Below are positions 6,394-15,199 of a stretch of 38,134 nucleotides of DNA, one piece after another (the stretch's first letter is position 1; every line of letters begins with the position of its first letter). The stretch is from positions 1 to 38,134 of the forward strand of contig PHBR01000006.1 in NCBI GenBank assembly GCA_002840675.1, read 5' to 3'. Source of the stretch: Chloroflexi bacterium HGW-Chloroflexi-9 (lineage in GTDB: Bacteria; Chloroflexota; Dehalococcoidia; UBA2979). Below the pieces are notes generated by a model. It saw nothing but the letters and a program-made list of their open reading frames with translations, did not search any database and was not told where the DNA came from. Made by a program: the position numbers and the translations under genes.

Positions 6394-7718
6394 GGTCTGG
6401 GTGGCACTACGGGCGCCAGCCCGCGTGTGTCGATCACCGTCACATCCGGCCGTTCACCCAGCACCACCCGCGCGTACCACAGCGGGAACGTCTGCTCGTC
6501 CCGGTCGGTCTCGATTACGGCGTCTGGCTCGGCGGCGGCGAGGATCGCGACCGCCTCGTCGCGGAGTGCGGTGTCGCCTCGGCGTGACACCTCGTCGCCG
6601 TTCACGACCAGCCAGAGCGCGAGGAGGCCGACCGCGATGGCCGACGTGGTGAACGGCGGTGGCGGTTGCGGCAGTAGACGGCGCGCCCAGTCGAGGGTGA
6701 GCGGGAGGCCCCACGCGACCAGCAACGCGCCCGCGAACGCCACCGTCGTCAGGTAGTCCTGGCGCCCCGTCGCGCGGTACGCGGAGACGAAGAGCCCGAG
6801 GAGTACCACCGATACGCCGAGGCTCGCGGCGAGGGCGGGCCTGGAGCGGCCCACGGCCAGCGCACCGACCGGGAGCAGCGGCCACGCCAGCGGAGGGACC
6901 TGCCGGAGGGTACGGCGCAGCGTCTCCGGCACTGACTGGAGCACGGTGGAGTGGTTGCGGTCGATCACGTCGCGGTAGATGGCCCCGCTCAGGTGATCCC
7001 AGACCCCGCGCAGCGTGGAGGTGTCGCCCCAGGCGAGCGGCGCGTCCGCTCGGATCAGCAGGTAGGCGACGGTGTAGACACCCGGCAGCAGGAAGAGTGC
7101 GAGCGGCACGCCGAGGGTGCGTGCTCGTGGGTGCGCGAGCACGAGGCAGGCGATGCCCAGCGGCAGCGCCACGGCGAGCCCGGTGGGGTGATTCCACGCG
7201 AGCAGCCCCAGCGTCAGCGCGAACGGAGCCCACGCGCGGCCTCGGGCGGCGTCCACGGCGAGGACCAGGGCGAGCGCGGTGAGGAGCGCCTGCAGCGCCA
7301 GCACCTCCGTCACCAGCGCCTGCGCCCACGGGATCGGCGCCAGCCCGGCGAGGAGGCCGGCGAGCGCGCACGCCCACGCCGGTGTGCCCGGCATCCAGCG
7401 GCGCGCGGCGACCGCGATCAGCGCCCCGGCGAGCGCCATGCACACCACCGAGAGCAGGTTCGTGCGTAGCGCCGGCTCCTCGATGAACCCGAGGAGGTCG
7501 AGGGCCGCACGCCCCAGCGGGACCCAAATCGCGGAGCCGGGTGGGTGCGCGATGCCGGTCACGCTGGCGACCGTCACCAGTTCGGCGCTGTCCACGTTGT
7601 CGTGGAGCGCGGAGATGGAGGGCGCCACCGTCCACCAGTAGAGCAGCAGCAGGAAGAAGCCGACGCCCACCGGGGCGGCGATGCTGGAGGCCTCCGGGGA
7701 GCGGGATGCGCGTCTCAC
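6390..7718 (-). CDS. DUF2723 family polytopic membrane protein
   Basis: This is a multi-pass protein of about 442 residues. The N-terminal motif APSISALHDNVDSAELVTVASVTGIAHPPG matches the DUF2723 signature, in which an acidic loop after the first helix precedes HPPG. The family resembles GT-C protein mannosyltransferases that use a lipid-linked sugar. About ten hydrophobic segments follow, with a soluble C-terminal part (ETDRDEQTFPLWYARVVLGERPDVTVID) also typical of the family. The GTG at 7718 is chosen because it falls just before the first membrane segment. An ATG at 7766 is possible and no clear ribosome site decides. It is predicted to act in the cytoplasmic membrane, perhaps in surface glycosylation. 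Acceptor is unknown. Confidence 0.8.
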   Translation of the reverse strand: MRRASRSPEASSIAAPVGVGFFLLLLYWWTVAPSISALHDNVDSAELVTVASVTGIAHPPGSAIWVPLGRAALDLLGFIEEPALRTNLLSVVCMALAGALIAVAARRWMPGTPAWACALAGLLAGLAPIPWAQALVTEVLALQALLTALALVLAVDAARGRAWAPFALTLGLLAWNHPTGLAVALPLGIACLVLAHPRARTLGVPLALFLLPGVYTVAYLLIRADAPLAWGDTSTLRGVWDHLSGAIYRDVIDRNHSTVLQSVPETLRRTLRQVPPLAWPLLPVGALAVGRSRPALAASLGVSVVLLGLFVSAYRATGRQDYLTTVAFAGALLVAWGLPLTLDWARRLLPQPPPPFTTSAIAVGLLALWLVVNGDEVSRRGDTALRDEAVAILAAAEPDAVIETDRDEQTFPLWYARVVLGERPDVTVIDTRGLAPVVPPRP

Positions 7719-7772
7719 GTCGCGAGCGTAGCGGAGGCCTCGGGCAGGCGCTGCGGGCGGGTGCATGGCCGG

Positions 7773-7778
7773 TACACT
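7773..7778 (+). promoter_or_regulatory. -10 box TACACT, leaderless-type promoter for SRAP gene
   Basis: TACACT is followed by exactly 6 nt and then the ATG at 7785, so transcription would start at or next to the start codon. The same spacing recurs at 11770-11775, 25039-25044 and 25087-25092. No -35 box is evident. Confidence 0.45.
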
Positions 7779-7784
7779 CGGAGC

Positions 7785-8492
7785 ATGTGCGGACGCTTCA
7801 CGCTCACCACAGATCTCATCGAGGCGATCACCTCGGCGCTCGGGTTCGAGCCGGATCAGGCGTTTCTGGAGCGCTACGCCCCCCACTGGAATATCGCCCC
7901 CACGCAGGAGCACTGGGTGGTGATGGAGCAGTACGAGGAGCGCACCGCACAGCACGCCTCCTGGGGCCTCGTGAACTGGTGGGACGCGGACCGTCGCGTG
8001 GGGGCACAGCACATCAACGCGCGCGCCGAGTCACTGGAGGAGCGACGCGCCTACGCGGAGGCGTTCCGGCAGCATCGCTGCCTGGTGCCGGCGGACGGGT
8101 TCTTCGAGTGGACAGGCGACCGTAAGTCACGACGGCCGTTCTGGTTCCACCGTCCCGACCGGCAGCCGTTCGCCTTCGCCGGCCTCGCCGCTCGCGCGCG
8201 GCTGCGCGATGAGGCGGGCGCGCTGACCACCTTCACGATCGTCACGACCGAGGCGAACGGGCCGGTGGGGCGGATCCACGACCGGATGCCGGTGATCCTC
8301 CCGGACGAGGAATCGATGGCGGCGTGGCTCCACGCCGACGCGCCCATCGAGCAGGTGAAGGCGCTGCTGCGGCCGGTGGACGATCGCTTCCTCGTGGCGC
8401 GCGCCGTATCGACGCGCGTCAACTCGGTGGCGCACGACGACCCCGCGTGCATCGAGGAGGCGGAGGGGGACACGCAGGCTGCGCTGTTCTGA
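7785..8492 (+). CDS. SRAP/YedK-type abasic-site DNA-protein crosslinking protein
   Basis: This gene encodes 235 residues of the SOS-response-associated peptidase (HMCES/YedK) family, which forms a thiazolidine crosslink with abasic sites in single-stranded DNA to protect them. Active-site residues are present: C2 (MCGRFTL, exposed after Met removal), N78 in HINARAES, E108 in ADGFFEW and H165 in GRIHDRMPVIL. NIAPTQ and the WGLVNWW strand are also typical. Length is normal for the family. The start is fixed by the need for Cys at position 2. It is divergent from the DUF2723 gene and has a leaderless-type promoter. No LexA-like operator was recognised upstream. Confidence 0.95.
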   Translation: MCGRFTLTTDLIEAITSALGFEPDQAFLERYAPHWNIAPTQEHWVVMEQYEERTAQHASWGLVNWWDADRRVGAQHINARAESLEERRAYAEAFRQHRCLVPADGFFEWTGDRKSRRPFWFHRPDRQPFAFAGLAARARLRDEAGALTTFTIVTTEANGPVGRIHDRMPVILPDEESMAAWLHADAPIEQVKALLRPVDDRFLVARAVSTRVNSVAHDDPACIEEAEGDTQAALF

Positions 8493-8509
8493 GCGCGGCC
8501 TGCCGCCTC

Positions 8510-9037
8510 CTACCTCGGTCGGCGGTGGGTGTAAACCTTCGAGACGCCCGGGAAGAACGTGCGCACGTCCGTGACCTCGACGAGATCGTGGTCGGCGAGG
8601 GTCGTGATGTGCTCCTGCACCAGGCGCCCGGCAGGCTGCGCGATCACGGCCGCGAGCATGGAGGCGCTGATGGCGTCGCCGAGGCGATCGCGGCCCCTCG
8701 AGCCGCGGCTCCGCATCCACGAGCAGAGCGTGAAGATCGCGCACAGCGTCCCGGTCACGGCGAGGTTGGTGCCGCACATCGGCGAGACCACCAGCCCGGA
8801 CTCGCCGCGCTGCAGGCGCTGGAGCGCCTCGTCCGCGCAAGACCGGAGCAATTCCGGTTCTACCTTGCCGATGATGAAGAAGCCGTTGCCGCTGGCGCGC
8901 CCCGCGATGCGCTGCGGGCCGCGCCGTGCGAACAGCACCGCGACGGTCGCGTGTTCCAGTCCGTGGTTGCGGCGGATATCCGCCACCCAGTCACGGGCGA
9001 GGTTTGCGAGGGGTGTGAGGGCAGTGAGCGATGCCAT
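8510..9037 (-). CDS. DUF6391 domain protein
   Basis: This gene encodes 175 residues. The N-terminal DIRRNHGLEHATVAVL matches the conserved NHxLEHATxxVL signature that I associate with DUF6391, a family of unknown function in Chloroflexi and Cyanobacteria. GNGFFIIGKVEPE and SGLVVSPMCGTNLAVTG follow, then a moderately hydrophobic stretch (TGTLCAIFTLCSW, ISASMLAAVIAQPAGRLVQEHITT) that may be membrane-associated. The C-terminus VTDVRTFFPGVSKVYTHRRPR is basic. The conserved His-Glu-His of the signature could bind metal. It converges on the SRAP gene with an 18-nt gap. Function is unknown. Confidence 0.7.
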   Translation of the reverse strand: MASLTALTPLANLARDWVADIRRNHGLEHATVAVLFARRGPQRIAGRASGNGFFIIGKVEPELLRSCADEALQRLQRGESGLVVSPMCGTNLAVTGTLCAIFTLCSWMRSRGSRGRDRLGDAISASMLAAVIAQPAGRLVQEHITTLADHDLVEVTDVRTFFPGVSKVYTHRRPR

Positions 9038-9125
9038 GGTCGATCCCGTCCGATGAGGCTGTGATGCCGCTTCATCGAGTGTACGACCTCGTGCGGTGGG
9101 GACAGCAGCGGCGGGAGCGGGCGGT

Positions 9126-10457
9126 CTAGCGGGCCCGGCTGGTGCCCGGTGCGCCGACCTCGAACTCCGCCAGGACGGTGATGGTGACCGTGACGCTGCC
9201 GCCGCCGTTGGGCGAGGTGACGGTGACGGTCCCCGTGGCGCGGGAAGCGGGGAGCAGCGTGGGGTTCACGTTGATGGTGAGCGTGCCGTTAGGACAGCCA
9301 GCGGAATTGCAGGGCATGCCCTGTCCCAGTGCGACGCCGGCGGGTGGATCGACGATCAGGAACGGGTCGTTCGTGCTGGCGACCCAGGACAGGATCCCCG
9401 TGCCCTGGTTGCGGATCGTCACGGACGCGCGCATCGGGGTCGTCGGGTCGTCCAGGCGCACCGTGATGCGCTCCGTGCTGCTGGACAACGACGGCGAGCC
9501 GAAGATGCGGGATTGCAGGTCGGGCGGAACCGCGGGTGCGATCACGAGGTTCGCGGGCTGCGGTGTCGGGATGTCCATCTCGTTGTAGGGGAACCGCCAG
9601 CGGGCGACGCTGAGCGGGGTGAAGAAGGCGGGGGAGGTCAGGTCAGGGAGCGTCGCGTTGACGCGCTCCCAGAGCGCGACGCCGTTGCGGCTCTGCGGGT
9701 TCGCCATGCAGCCCCACACGAGTTCCTGGTACGGGTAACGGTCGCGCGACTGGGTCCCGTCGCACCGGTACGCCGGCCGCGGCCAGCCCGCGAACGAGGG
9801 GTCGAGCGGGTGGTTACTGCGGTTGGCGCCGGGGCCGGTGAAGCCGTTGTAGCCCCAGACGGCGTAGTACCAGTTCTCCACGATCGCCGGGTCGGACGCG
9901 GAATCCGTCCCGGCAATCGGGCGGGCCTCGGGCGCCGCGTTCCACTTCTCGGCCAGGATCTGTGCGCCGCGGGCGATGTTGTAGCCGAAGTGCGTCGCGA
10001 TGGTGACCTGGCGGTCGGAGGGCCCGCTGCTCCCCAGGGGCACCGTCATGCCGGTGGTGACCTGCATGATCCCGTGGCCGCAGTCGAACGTCACCAGCCC
10101 CTCGCCGATCGAGTCGAACGGCGTGGAGCGGGAGGCCATCGTCATCGTGGACTCGGTCCACGCGATCGCTTTCAGCAGCACGGGCGGGATGAACGGCGCG
10201 CCGTCGGTGCGGCCGTTGCGGACGCCGCGTTCGATCGGCTGGAGCGCGAAGAACGGATCGCCGGGGAGCATGGCGTTCGTCGCCGCGGCGTCGAACGCCA
10301 TGCGATACAGGGTGCGCGTCTGGTCTGCCTCGTAGGCGAACGGGATGCGCGGGTCGAAGGCGCACGCGTCCGCGGTGCCGCTCGGTGAGCGCAGCGCCGC
10401 GGCCACCAGTACCACGCCCAGGATGGCAGCGGCGAACAGGGCCGTGCGCTTACGCAT
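9126..10457 (-). CDS. Exported lysozyme-like (SLT) protein with BACON/Ig-like domain
   Basis: This gene encodes 443 residues with signal peptide MRKRTALFAAAILGVVLVAAAL. Residues ~80-200 resemble a lytic transglycosylase/lysozyme fold: LLKAIAWTESTM carries the likely catalytic Glu, followed by DCGHGIMQVTTGM and a helix with NIARGAQILAEKW and WYYAVWGYNGF. The C-terminal ~110 residues (ERITVRLDDPTTPMRASVTIRNQGTGILSW, TVTVTSPNGGGSVTVTITV) form a beta-sandwich of the BACON/Ig-like type that may bind cell wall or glycans. It should act outside the membrane on peptidoglycan or a related polymer. Its start overlaps the stop of the preceding propeller gene by 8 bp, implying a two-gene operon. Confidence 0.75.
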   Translation of the reverse strand: MRKRTALFAAAILGVVLVAAALRSPSGTADACAFDPRIPFAYEADQTRTLYRMAFDAAATNAMLPGDPFFALQPIERGVRNGRTDGAPFIPPVLLKAIAWTESTMTMASRSTPFDSIGEGLVTFDCGHGIMQVTTGMTVPLGSSGPSDRQVTIATHFGYNIARGAQILAEKWNAAPEARPIAGTDSASDPAIVENWYYAVWGYNGFTGPGANRSNHPLDPSFAGWPRPAYRCDGTQSRDRYPYQELVWGCMANPQSRNGVALWERVNATLPDLTSPAFFTPLSVARWRFPYNEMDIPTPQPANLVIAPAVPPDLQSRIFGSPSLSSSTERITVRLDDPTTPMRASVTIRNQGTGILSWVASTNDPFLIVDPPAGVALGQGMPCNSAGCPNGTLTINVNPTLLPASRATGTVTVTSPNGGGSVTVTITVLAEFEVGAPGTSRAR

Positions 10458-11601
10458 GCACGTACCAGCCGATGAGGATCACCTCGGTCGCGGCGGTCAC
10501 CGGGTAGCGGTTGCCGTCCGTGCCGATGATGACGGCGGACTCCGTGCCCGCGTCCATGGAGTTCACGCCGCTGAAGGTGCGCGCGGCCAGGTACCGGCCG
10601 TCCGGGCTCCACTGCACCGGCACGTCGAACCCCTGCTCGGGCGGTGCGAGAGCAACCGGGTCATCTCCGGCGAGGCCCAGCACCGTCGCCGGGGCGGTGT
10701 CTCCGGTCTCGGCCTCCTGACCCACGGTCAGGGAACGTCCATCCGGTGTCCACGTCGGCCCGTACTGTTCGCCGGTGGGTGAGCCGCGGTCCGGCAGCCC
10801 TCGCTCCTCGCCATCGACTCCCACGACATGGGCGCGATGCACGATCCGCTCGCCGCGGGCCTCGGGCGCCAGGTAGGACACCGCGCTGCCATCCGGCGCC
10901 AGTCGCCAGTCGCGCGCGATCTGGTCGGAGGCGTGGAAGAGAAGCGTCGCGGCGGCGCCGTCGCGGACGCTGAAGACGTCCGTGCCCGCCGTCGACAGGC
11001 GGGCGAACAACAGGTCGCCGCCCGCCGTGTAGCCGATCGGGAAGATGCCGAACGCCGTCTGCTCCGCGTGCACGACGCTCCGCGTGTTGTCCTGGATGGC
11101 CACGCGCACGAGTTCCTGCTGGCTGCCGGCGCTCCGCCGGTAGACCAGGACCGCGCCGTCGTCAGCGAACGTGGGCGCCACGAGGAGGTCCGCGTCGCGG
11201 GCGATCCGGGTGCGCTCGCGCGTCGCGAGGTCGATCACCCACAGTTCGGCGGGGGTGTCACGCTCGGGGACCACGCCCGGCGCCAGGACGGTGTAGGCGA
11301 CGATCGACCGGGCAGTGCCGGCCGCGGGGTTGATGCCCCAGCCCGGCGCGTGCTCGATGGTTTCGATCAGCGTGCGTTCCTGCGGGCGCTCGGGCGGGGC
11401 GAGGTACAGCCGGTCCGCGTTCTCACCGAACTCCGCGAACACCAGCAGCGGTTCGGATGTGGCGGTGGCGACCGTGGCAGCCTCGTCGCCAGAGAGCGCG
11501 CGCATCAGCAGGAAGCCGGTGATGGCGAGGCCAAGCACGGCCGTGGCGGCGACCAGCGAGAGTGAACGCGAAGAGAGGCGACGGCGGGTGTGGTCGGACA
11601 T
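10450..11601 (-). CDS. Membrane-anchored TolB-like beta-propeller protein
   Basis: This gene encodes 383 residues from the ATG at 11601 (MSDHTRRRLSSRS). One N-terminal membrane helix (LSLVAATAVLGLAITGFLLM) is followed by an extracytoplasmic region with repeated blades of the WD40-like/TolB type: LLVFAEFGENADRLYLA, AELWVIDLATRERTRIA, APTFADDGAVLVYRR, RDWRLAPDGSAVSYLA, GPTWTPDGRSLTVG and VQWSPDGRYLAARTF. Such propellers bind proteins or small ligands and no catalytic residues are evident. The frame is open upstream to 11736, but that Pro/Arg-rich part is not expected before a signal anchor. It is coupled to the lysozyme-like gene downstream, so the two may act together at the envelope. Confidence 0.75.
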   Translation of the reverse strand: MSDHTRRRLSSRSLSLVAATAVLGLAITGFLLMRALSGDEAATVATATSEPLLVFAEFGENADRLYLAPPERPQERTLIETIEHAPGWGINPAAGTARSIVAYTVLAPGVVPERDTPAELWVIDLATRERTRIARDADLLVAPTFADDGAVLVYRRSAGSQQELVRVAIQDNTRSVVHAEQTAFGIFPIGYTAGGDLLFARLSTAGTDVFSVRDGAAATLLFHASDQIARDWRLAPDGSAVSYLAPEARGERIVHRAHVVGVDGEERGLPDRGSPTGEQYGPTWTPDGRSLTVGQEAETGDTAPATVLGLAGDDPVALAPPEQGFDVPVQWSPDGRYLAARTFSGVNSMDAGTESAVIIGTDGNRYPVTAATEVILIGWYVHA

Positions 11602-11769
11602 CGGTCGGACACGCGCGGCTGCCGGGCAGCATGACCCCGGCCCCCGCCAGGTCCGGATGTCCTCGCGCGCGCCCCGGGCCTTTCGTTCAGGTCGGGCAGT
11701 TGGGGTCGGCGTCGACGTTGGGAATAGGTTAGGCACCCGTCTGCGGGCGCGTCAACGAAGGACGGAGGG

Positions 11770-11775
11770 TATGCT
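11770..11775 (+). promoter_or_regulatory. -10 box TATGCT, leaderless-type promoter for M50 protease
   Basis: TATGCT is followed by 6 nt and the GTG at 11782, the same geometry as at 7773. It lies in the divergent gap between the propeller gene and the protease. Confidence 0.45.
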
Positions 11776-11781
11776 CGAAGC

Positions 11782-12522
11782 GTGATCCTCCGTTATCTCT
11801 CGCTCCTCGGTGACGCCCCGATGGCGTTCGTGATCCTCGTCGGGGCCTTCGGGGCTTCACTGCTCGTCGGGCTGATCTTTCACGAGTTCTGCCACGCGTT
11901 CGTGGCGGATCGCCTCGGTGATCGCACGCCGCGGCTGCTCGGGCGGCTGACGCTGAACCCGAAGGCGCACTACGACCCGATCGGCACGACGCTGATCTTC
12001 TTCGCCGGGTTCGGGTGGGCGAAGCCGGTGCCGGTGAACCCCGCGAACACCGCGAACCCCCGCCAGGCGATGACGCTGATCGCGCTCGCAGGGCCGCTCT
12101 CCAACCTCGTGATGGCAGGGCTGGCCGGGCTGCCGATCAAGCTTGGGCTGGTGCCCTTCTATCACCCGTTCGTGAGCGCCGGCAGCGCACGGCTCTGGGC
12201 AGAGGTCTGGACCGCCTCACCCGCGGACATGGCCGGCCTGTTCCTGGGCACGGTGCTGCTGCTGAACGTCTTCCTGGCCGTATTCAACATGCTCCCGGTC
12301 CCCCCGCTCGATGGGTCGAGGGTGCTGGGGGGGCTGCTGCCGCTGCCGCTGGCGCGCGAGTACGCGCGGCTGGAGCCATGGGGGATGGGGATCCTGATGC
12401 TGATCATCCTGGCGCCGTTCATCACCAACGGTCAGTTCTCCCTCCTCACGATCACGGGGCCGCTGATCGAGCTGCTCCTCCGCGCCTTTGCGGGAGAGGC
12501 CGGCGGGGTTGTCCTCGGCTGA
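11782..12522 (+). CDS. M50/site-2-type intramembrane zinc metalloprotease
   Basis: This is a polytopic protein of 246 residues from a GTG start. The zinc motif H34-E35-F-C-H38 lies in the first membrane segment (GLIFHEFCHAFVADRLGD). The third ligand motif NMLPVPPLDGSR is in the second half and supplies the Asp. LNPKAHYDPIGT and FGWAKPVPVNP between them are hallmarks of the short bacterial S2P (M50B) group without a PDZ domain. It should cleave membrane-embedded substrates, which are unknown. The following HD gene begins inside its 3' end, so the two are cotranscribed. Confidence 0.92.
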   Translation: MILRYLSLLGDAPMAFVILVGAFGASLLVGLIFHEFCHAFVADRLGDRTPRLLGRLTLNPKAHYDPIGTTLIFFAGFGWAKPVPVNPANTANPRQAMTLIALAGPLSNLVMAGLAGLPIKLGLVPFYHPFVSAGSARLWAEVWTASPADMAGLFLGTVLLLNVFLAVFNMLPVPPLDGSRVLGGLLPLPLAREYARLEPWGMGILMLIILAPFITNGQFSLLTITGPLIELLLRAFAGEAGGVVLG

Positions 12523-13051
12523 GCCCGGCCCGCTGGCGGCTGCCCTCACCCTGCTCCGTCGCGGGCGCTACCGCGTCCACCAGTTCACGCGCGGCTTGCA
12601 TCCCCACCTGGCTCCCGGCGAGGTCGCCGAGGTGCGCGGGTTGCTGCGCCCGGAGGAGTTCCGCCTGTTCCTCCACGCGGAGCCGCGCGACCGCCGTCAC
12701 TCCCTGGACCTGTACCGCTTGCTGGTGGCCGAGGGCGCCTCGCCCGCGATGCTGGTGGCGGCGCTGGTGCACGATGTCGGGAAGGGGCGCCTCGCCACCT
12801 GGCATCGCGTCGCGTTCGTGGTGCTGAGCGGCGTCTCACCCCGCTTGGTGAGCGTGATCGCGGCGGAGAGCGGGGCCGGATGGCGACGCGCCCTCTGGCG
12901 CCTACAGCACCACGCGGCGCTCGGGGCGCAGGCGCTGGAGGCGGTTGGCGCGGACGCGCGTGTGGTTGTTCTCGTGCGCGCGCACACGGGGCCACCGCCG
13001 GACGACGACGCCGAAGTCGCGCGGTTCATCGCGGCCGACGACCAGGTCTGA
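12509..13051 (+). CDS. HD domain protein
   Basis: This gene encodes about 180 residues with a truncated HD-superfamily signature: H64 in DRRHSLDLYRLL, H88-D89 in LVAALVHDVGKGR, a later HHAALGAQAL and RAHTGPPPDDD. These supply metal ligands for a phosphohydrolase, perhaps on nucleotides, but the substrate is unknown. The TTG at 12509 is preferred, with GGAGAGG about eight to nine bases upstream. A TTG at 12488 would also be in frame. Either way it overlaps the protease gene, indicating coupled translation. A stable hairpin follows the stop at 13057. Confidence 0.8.
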   Translation: MSSAEPGPLAAALTLLRRGRYRVHQFTRGLHPHLAPGEVAEVRGLLRPEEFRLFLHAEPRDRRHSLDLYRLLVAEGASPAMLVAALVHDVGKGRLATWHRVAFVVLSGVSPRLVSVIAAESGAGWRRALWRLQHHAALGAQALEAVGADARVVVLVRAHTGPPPDDDAEVARFIAADDQV

Positions 13052-13056
13052 GGGCT

Positions 13057-13077
13057 CCTCACCCGCGGCGGGTGAGG
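13057..13077 (+). terminator. Hairpin after the HD gene
   Basis: CCTCACCCG (13057-13065) pairs with CGGGTGAGG (13069-13077) around CGG, 5 nt after the stop at 13051. No T run follows. Confidence 0.6.
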
Positions 13078-13106
13078 CCGCAGCGCCGGGAGGCCTGCCG
13101 GCACGG

Positions 13107-13112
13107 TAGGAT
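13107..13112 (+). promoter_or_regulatory. -10 box TAGGAT upstream of tyrA
   Basis: TAGGAT lies downstream of the hairpin at 13057-13077 and 31 nt before the tyrA ATG. It leaves a short leader carrying the strong GGAGGGGG ribosome site. No -35 match is seen. Confidence 0.35.
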
Positions 13113-13143
13113 CGTGCTCCACCATCGGGCGGAGGGGGTACGC

Positions 13144-14172
13144 ATGACTCGTGTCGCGATTCTGGGGACCGGGCTGATCGGCGCCTCTATCGGCCTGCGC
13201 CTGCGGCAGACGCTGAAGGATGTTGAGGTCGTCGGCTACGACCGCTACCCGGATGTGGCCCGCGTGGCGGAGCGGCGCGGCGCGATCCAGCGCGTGTTCC
13301 ACACGCCCGAGGACGCGGCGAAAGACGCCGACGTGGTGATCCTCGCCGCGCCGATCCTCGCGATCCGCGAACTGCTGAAGGACATCGCCGGCGTCGTCAG
13401 TCCGGACGCGGTGATCACGGACACCGGCTCCACCAAGGTGGAAGTGATGCGCTGGGCTGCGGAACTGCTGCCCGGCCACCACGGCTTCGTCGGCGGCCAC
13501 CCCATGGCCGGGAAGACGGAGTTTGGCCCCGCCGCTGCCGACCCCGCGCTGTTCGAGGGCGCACGCTGGGTCGTGCTGCCGCCGCCGACCGCGAGCGAGC
13601 ACGCCGTGGCGACCGTCACAAACCTCGTGGAGTCGATGGGCGCGCGGCTGATGTTCATGGACGCGGAAGAGCACGACGCCTACACGGCGGCGATCTCCCA
13701 CATGCCGATGATGGCGGCGATCGCACTGTTCTCCATGGAACGCGCCTCCGAGGCCTGGCCGGAACTCTCCGCCCTCGCGGCCGGCGGCTTCCGCGACATG
13801 ACCCGCCTCTCCGCGACCGACCCGTCCATGGCGTTCGATATCGCCGCCACCAACCGCGGGCACATCGTGCACTGGCTGAACCGATACATCGAAACGCTGC
13901 GCGAACTGAGCCGCCGCGTCGCCGACGAGGCGGGCGAAGAGGACCTCTACCGCCTGATCGCGGCGACGGAGTGGGAGTACACCTCCTTCCGCGCCGGCAA
14001 CGTCGGGCGGACCGAGAACGTCTCGAAGGCGATGTCGAGCATGGACGGCGCGGGCTTCGGCGACTTCCTGGCCGGCGGCTGGGTGACCGACAAGCTGGAG
14101 GCGCTGACGCGCGAGTCGGAGGACCGCGTCCGGCAGCGCGAGGAGACGGAGCGCAACCGGCGAACGCCGTAG
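13144..14172 (+). CDS. tyrA: Prephenate dehydrogenase
   Basis: This gene encodes 342 residues of the TyrA family, which oxidatively decarboxylates prephenate to 4-hydroxyphenylpyruvate with NAD(P)+ in tyrosine synthesis. The N-terminal Rossmann motif is VAILGTGLIGASIG. TDTGSTK and FVGGHPMAGKTEFGP form the substrate site, with the catalytic His in GGHPMAG. The all-helical dimerisation half follows (HDAYTAAISHMPMMAAIAL, GGFRDMTRLSATDPSM). The C-terminus is longer than the minimal family core by a charged tail, with no clear ACT domain. The start ATG has GGAGGGGG in front. A pathway partner of aroF/aroH and the trp genes downstream, but on its own transcript. Confidence 0.93.
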   Translation: MTRVAILGTGLIGASIGLRLRQTLKDVEVVGYDRYPDVARVAERRGAIQRVFHTPEDAAKDADVVILAAPILAIRELLKDIAGVVSPDAVITDTGSTKVEVMRWAAELLPGHHGFVGGHPMAGKTEFGPAAADPALFEGARWVVLPPPTASEHAVATVTNLVESMGARLMFMDAEEHDAYTAAISHMPMMAAIALFSMERASEAWPELSALAAGGFRDMTRLSATDPSMAFDIAATNRGHIVHWLNRYIETLRELSRRVADEAGEEDLYRLIAATEWEYTSFRAGNVGRTENVSKAMSSMDGAGFGDFLAGGWVTDKLEALTRESEDRVRQREETERNRRTP

Positions 14173-14275
14173 TCGCCTCCGGGTGGACGGGCGGTACGGG
14201 CGGTGGCGTATCCTTTTCCCGGGCGGATGTCCGGCGCTGAGCGTCAGGATTCAGCCCGGAAGGAGGGCGGCAGCC

Positions 14276-14545
14276 ATGGCAGCCGACCTGATACATGTGG
14301 GATTCGACAACTACCTCACGCTTGATCGCGTGCTTGCGGTGGCTTCGCCGGCCTCGGCGCCCATGAAGCGGACCATCCAGCGCGCGAAGGAGATGCACCG
14401 CTCGATCGACCTGACGAGCGGGCGTCGTACGAAGGCCGTAGTGGTGATGCACGAGGACTGGGTCTCGCTGATCGCGATCACGCCTGAGACGTTCGCCGGG
14501 CGGGTGGCCGCACTCCGCGCCGCTGCCAGCGGCTCGGCCTCCTAG
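14276..14545 (+). CDS. RemA-like (DUF370) DNA-binding protein
   Basis: This gene encodes 89 residues with the full DUF370 pattern: DLIHVGFDNYLTLDRVLAVASPASAPMKRTIQ, then IDLTSGRRTKAVVVMHEDWVSLIAITPETFAGR. The family includes RemA of Bacillus subtilis, an oligomeric DNA-binding regulator of matrix and osmoprotection genes, and it is usually encoded next to gmk, as here. AAGGAGG nine bases before the ATG at 14276 is a near-perfect ribosome site. The role in this organism is not known. Confidence 0.92.
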   Translation: MAADLIHVGFDNYLTLDRVLAVASPASAPMKRTIQRAKEMHRSIDLTSGRRTKAVVVMHEDWVSLIAITPETFAGRVAALRAAASGSAS

Positions 14546-14550
14546 CCTTC

Positions 14551-15159
14551 GTGGAGGACGTCGCCGTCGCCTCACCGCTGGTCGTCGTCCTCACGGGCCC
14601 CTCGGGTGTCGGCAAGGATGCCGTGGTGAACCGCGCGCGTGACCTGGGCGTCCCGCTGGAACGCCCGGCGACCATGACCACGCGCGCCCCGCGCCCCGGC
14701 GAGATCGAGGGCGTCCACCATCTGTTCGTGACCCGCGATGCGTTTCTCCGCAACGTCGCCACCGGCGAACTGCTGGAGCACGCGGAGGTGTACGGGAACC
14801 TGTACGGGGTGCCCCGTTCCTCCGTCCGCGCCGCGCTCGCGACCGGCCACCATGTGGTGATCCGCGTGGACGTGCAGGGCGCCGAGTCGCTCCACGACCT
14901 GCTCCCGGGCGCGCTCTTCATCTCGCTCGAACCGTCCACCCTGGACGCGTTGCGGGTGCACCTGGAGGAGCGCGGTACGGAGGGTGCGGGCGAGGTGGAG
15001 CGCCGCCTGGCGATCGCCGCCGCCGAGATCGAACGCGCCCGCACCTTCTGCCGGCCGCTGGTGAACGCGGAGGGCGACCTGGACGCCACCGTCGCCGCCC
15101 TCGTCGCGCTCCTGGAGGCGGAACAGACGCGCCCGGACCGCGCGGTGGTGCGGATCTAG
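14551..15159 (+). CDS. gmk: Guanylate kinase
   Basis: This gene encodes 202 residues and makes the enzyme that phosphorylates GMP to GDP with ATP. The P-loop is GPSGVGKD. The GMP-binding segment TMTTRAPRPGEIEGVHHLF, the FLE-type GELLEHAEVYGNLYGVP and RVDVQGAESL are all in family order. Start is GTG 5 nt after the remA-like stop, so the pair is cotranscribed. The core lid region is somewhat degenerate compared with enterobacterial enzymes but key residues remain. Confidence 0.92.
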   Translation: MEDVAVASPLVVVLTGPSGVGKDAVVNRARDLGVPLERPATMTTRAPRPGEIEGVHHLFVTRDAFLRNVATGELLEHAEVYGNLYGVPRSSVRAALATGHHVVIRVDVQGAESLHDLLPGALFISLEPSTLDALRVHLEERGTEGAGEVERRLAIAAAEIERARTFCRPLVNAEGDLDATVAALVALLEAEQTRPDRAVVRI

Positions 15160-15199
15160 GGGCGCTTCCGGCGACCTGGCGGCCGACCGCGGGCGTTCG

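Noticed and set aside
9096-10388. 430-codon plus-strand frame opposite the lysozyme-like gene
   Set aside because: Arg/Gly/Val-rich shadow. The minus strand has a signal peptide and recognisable domains.
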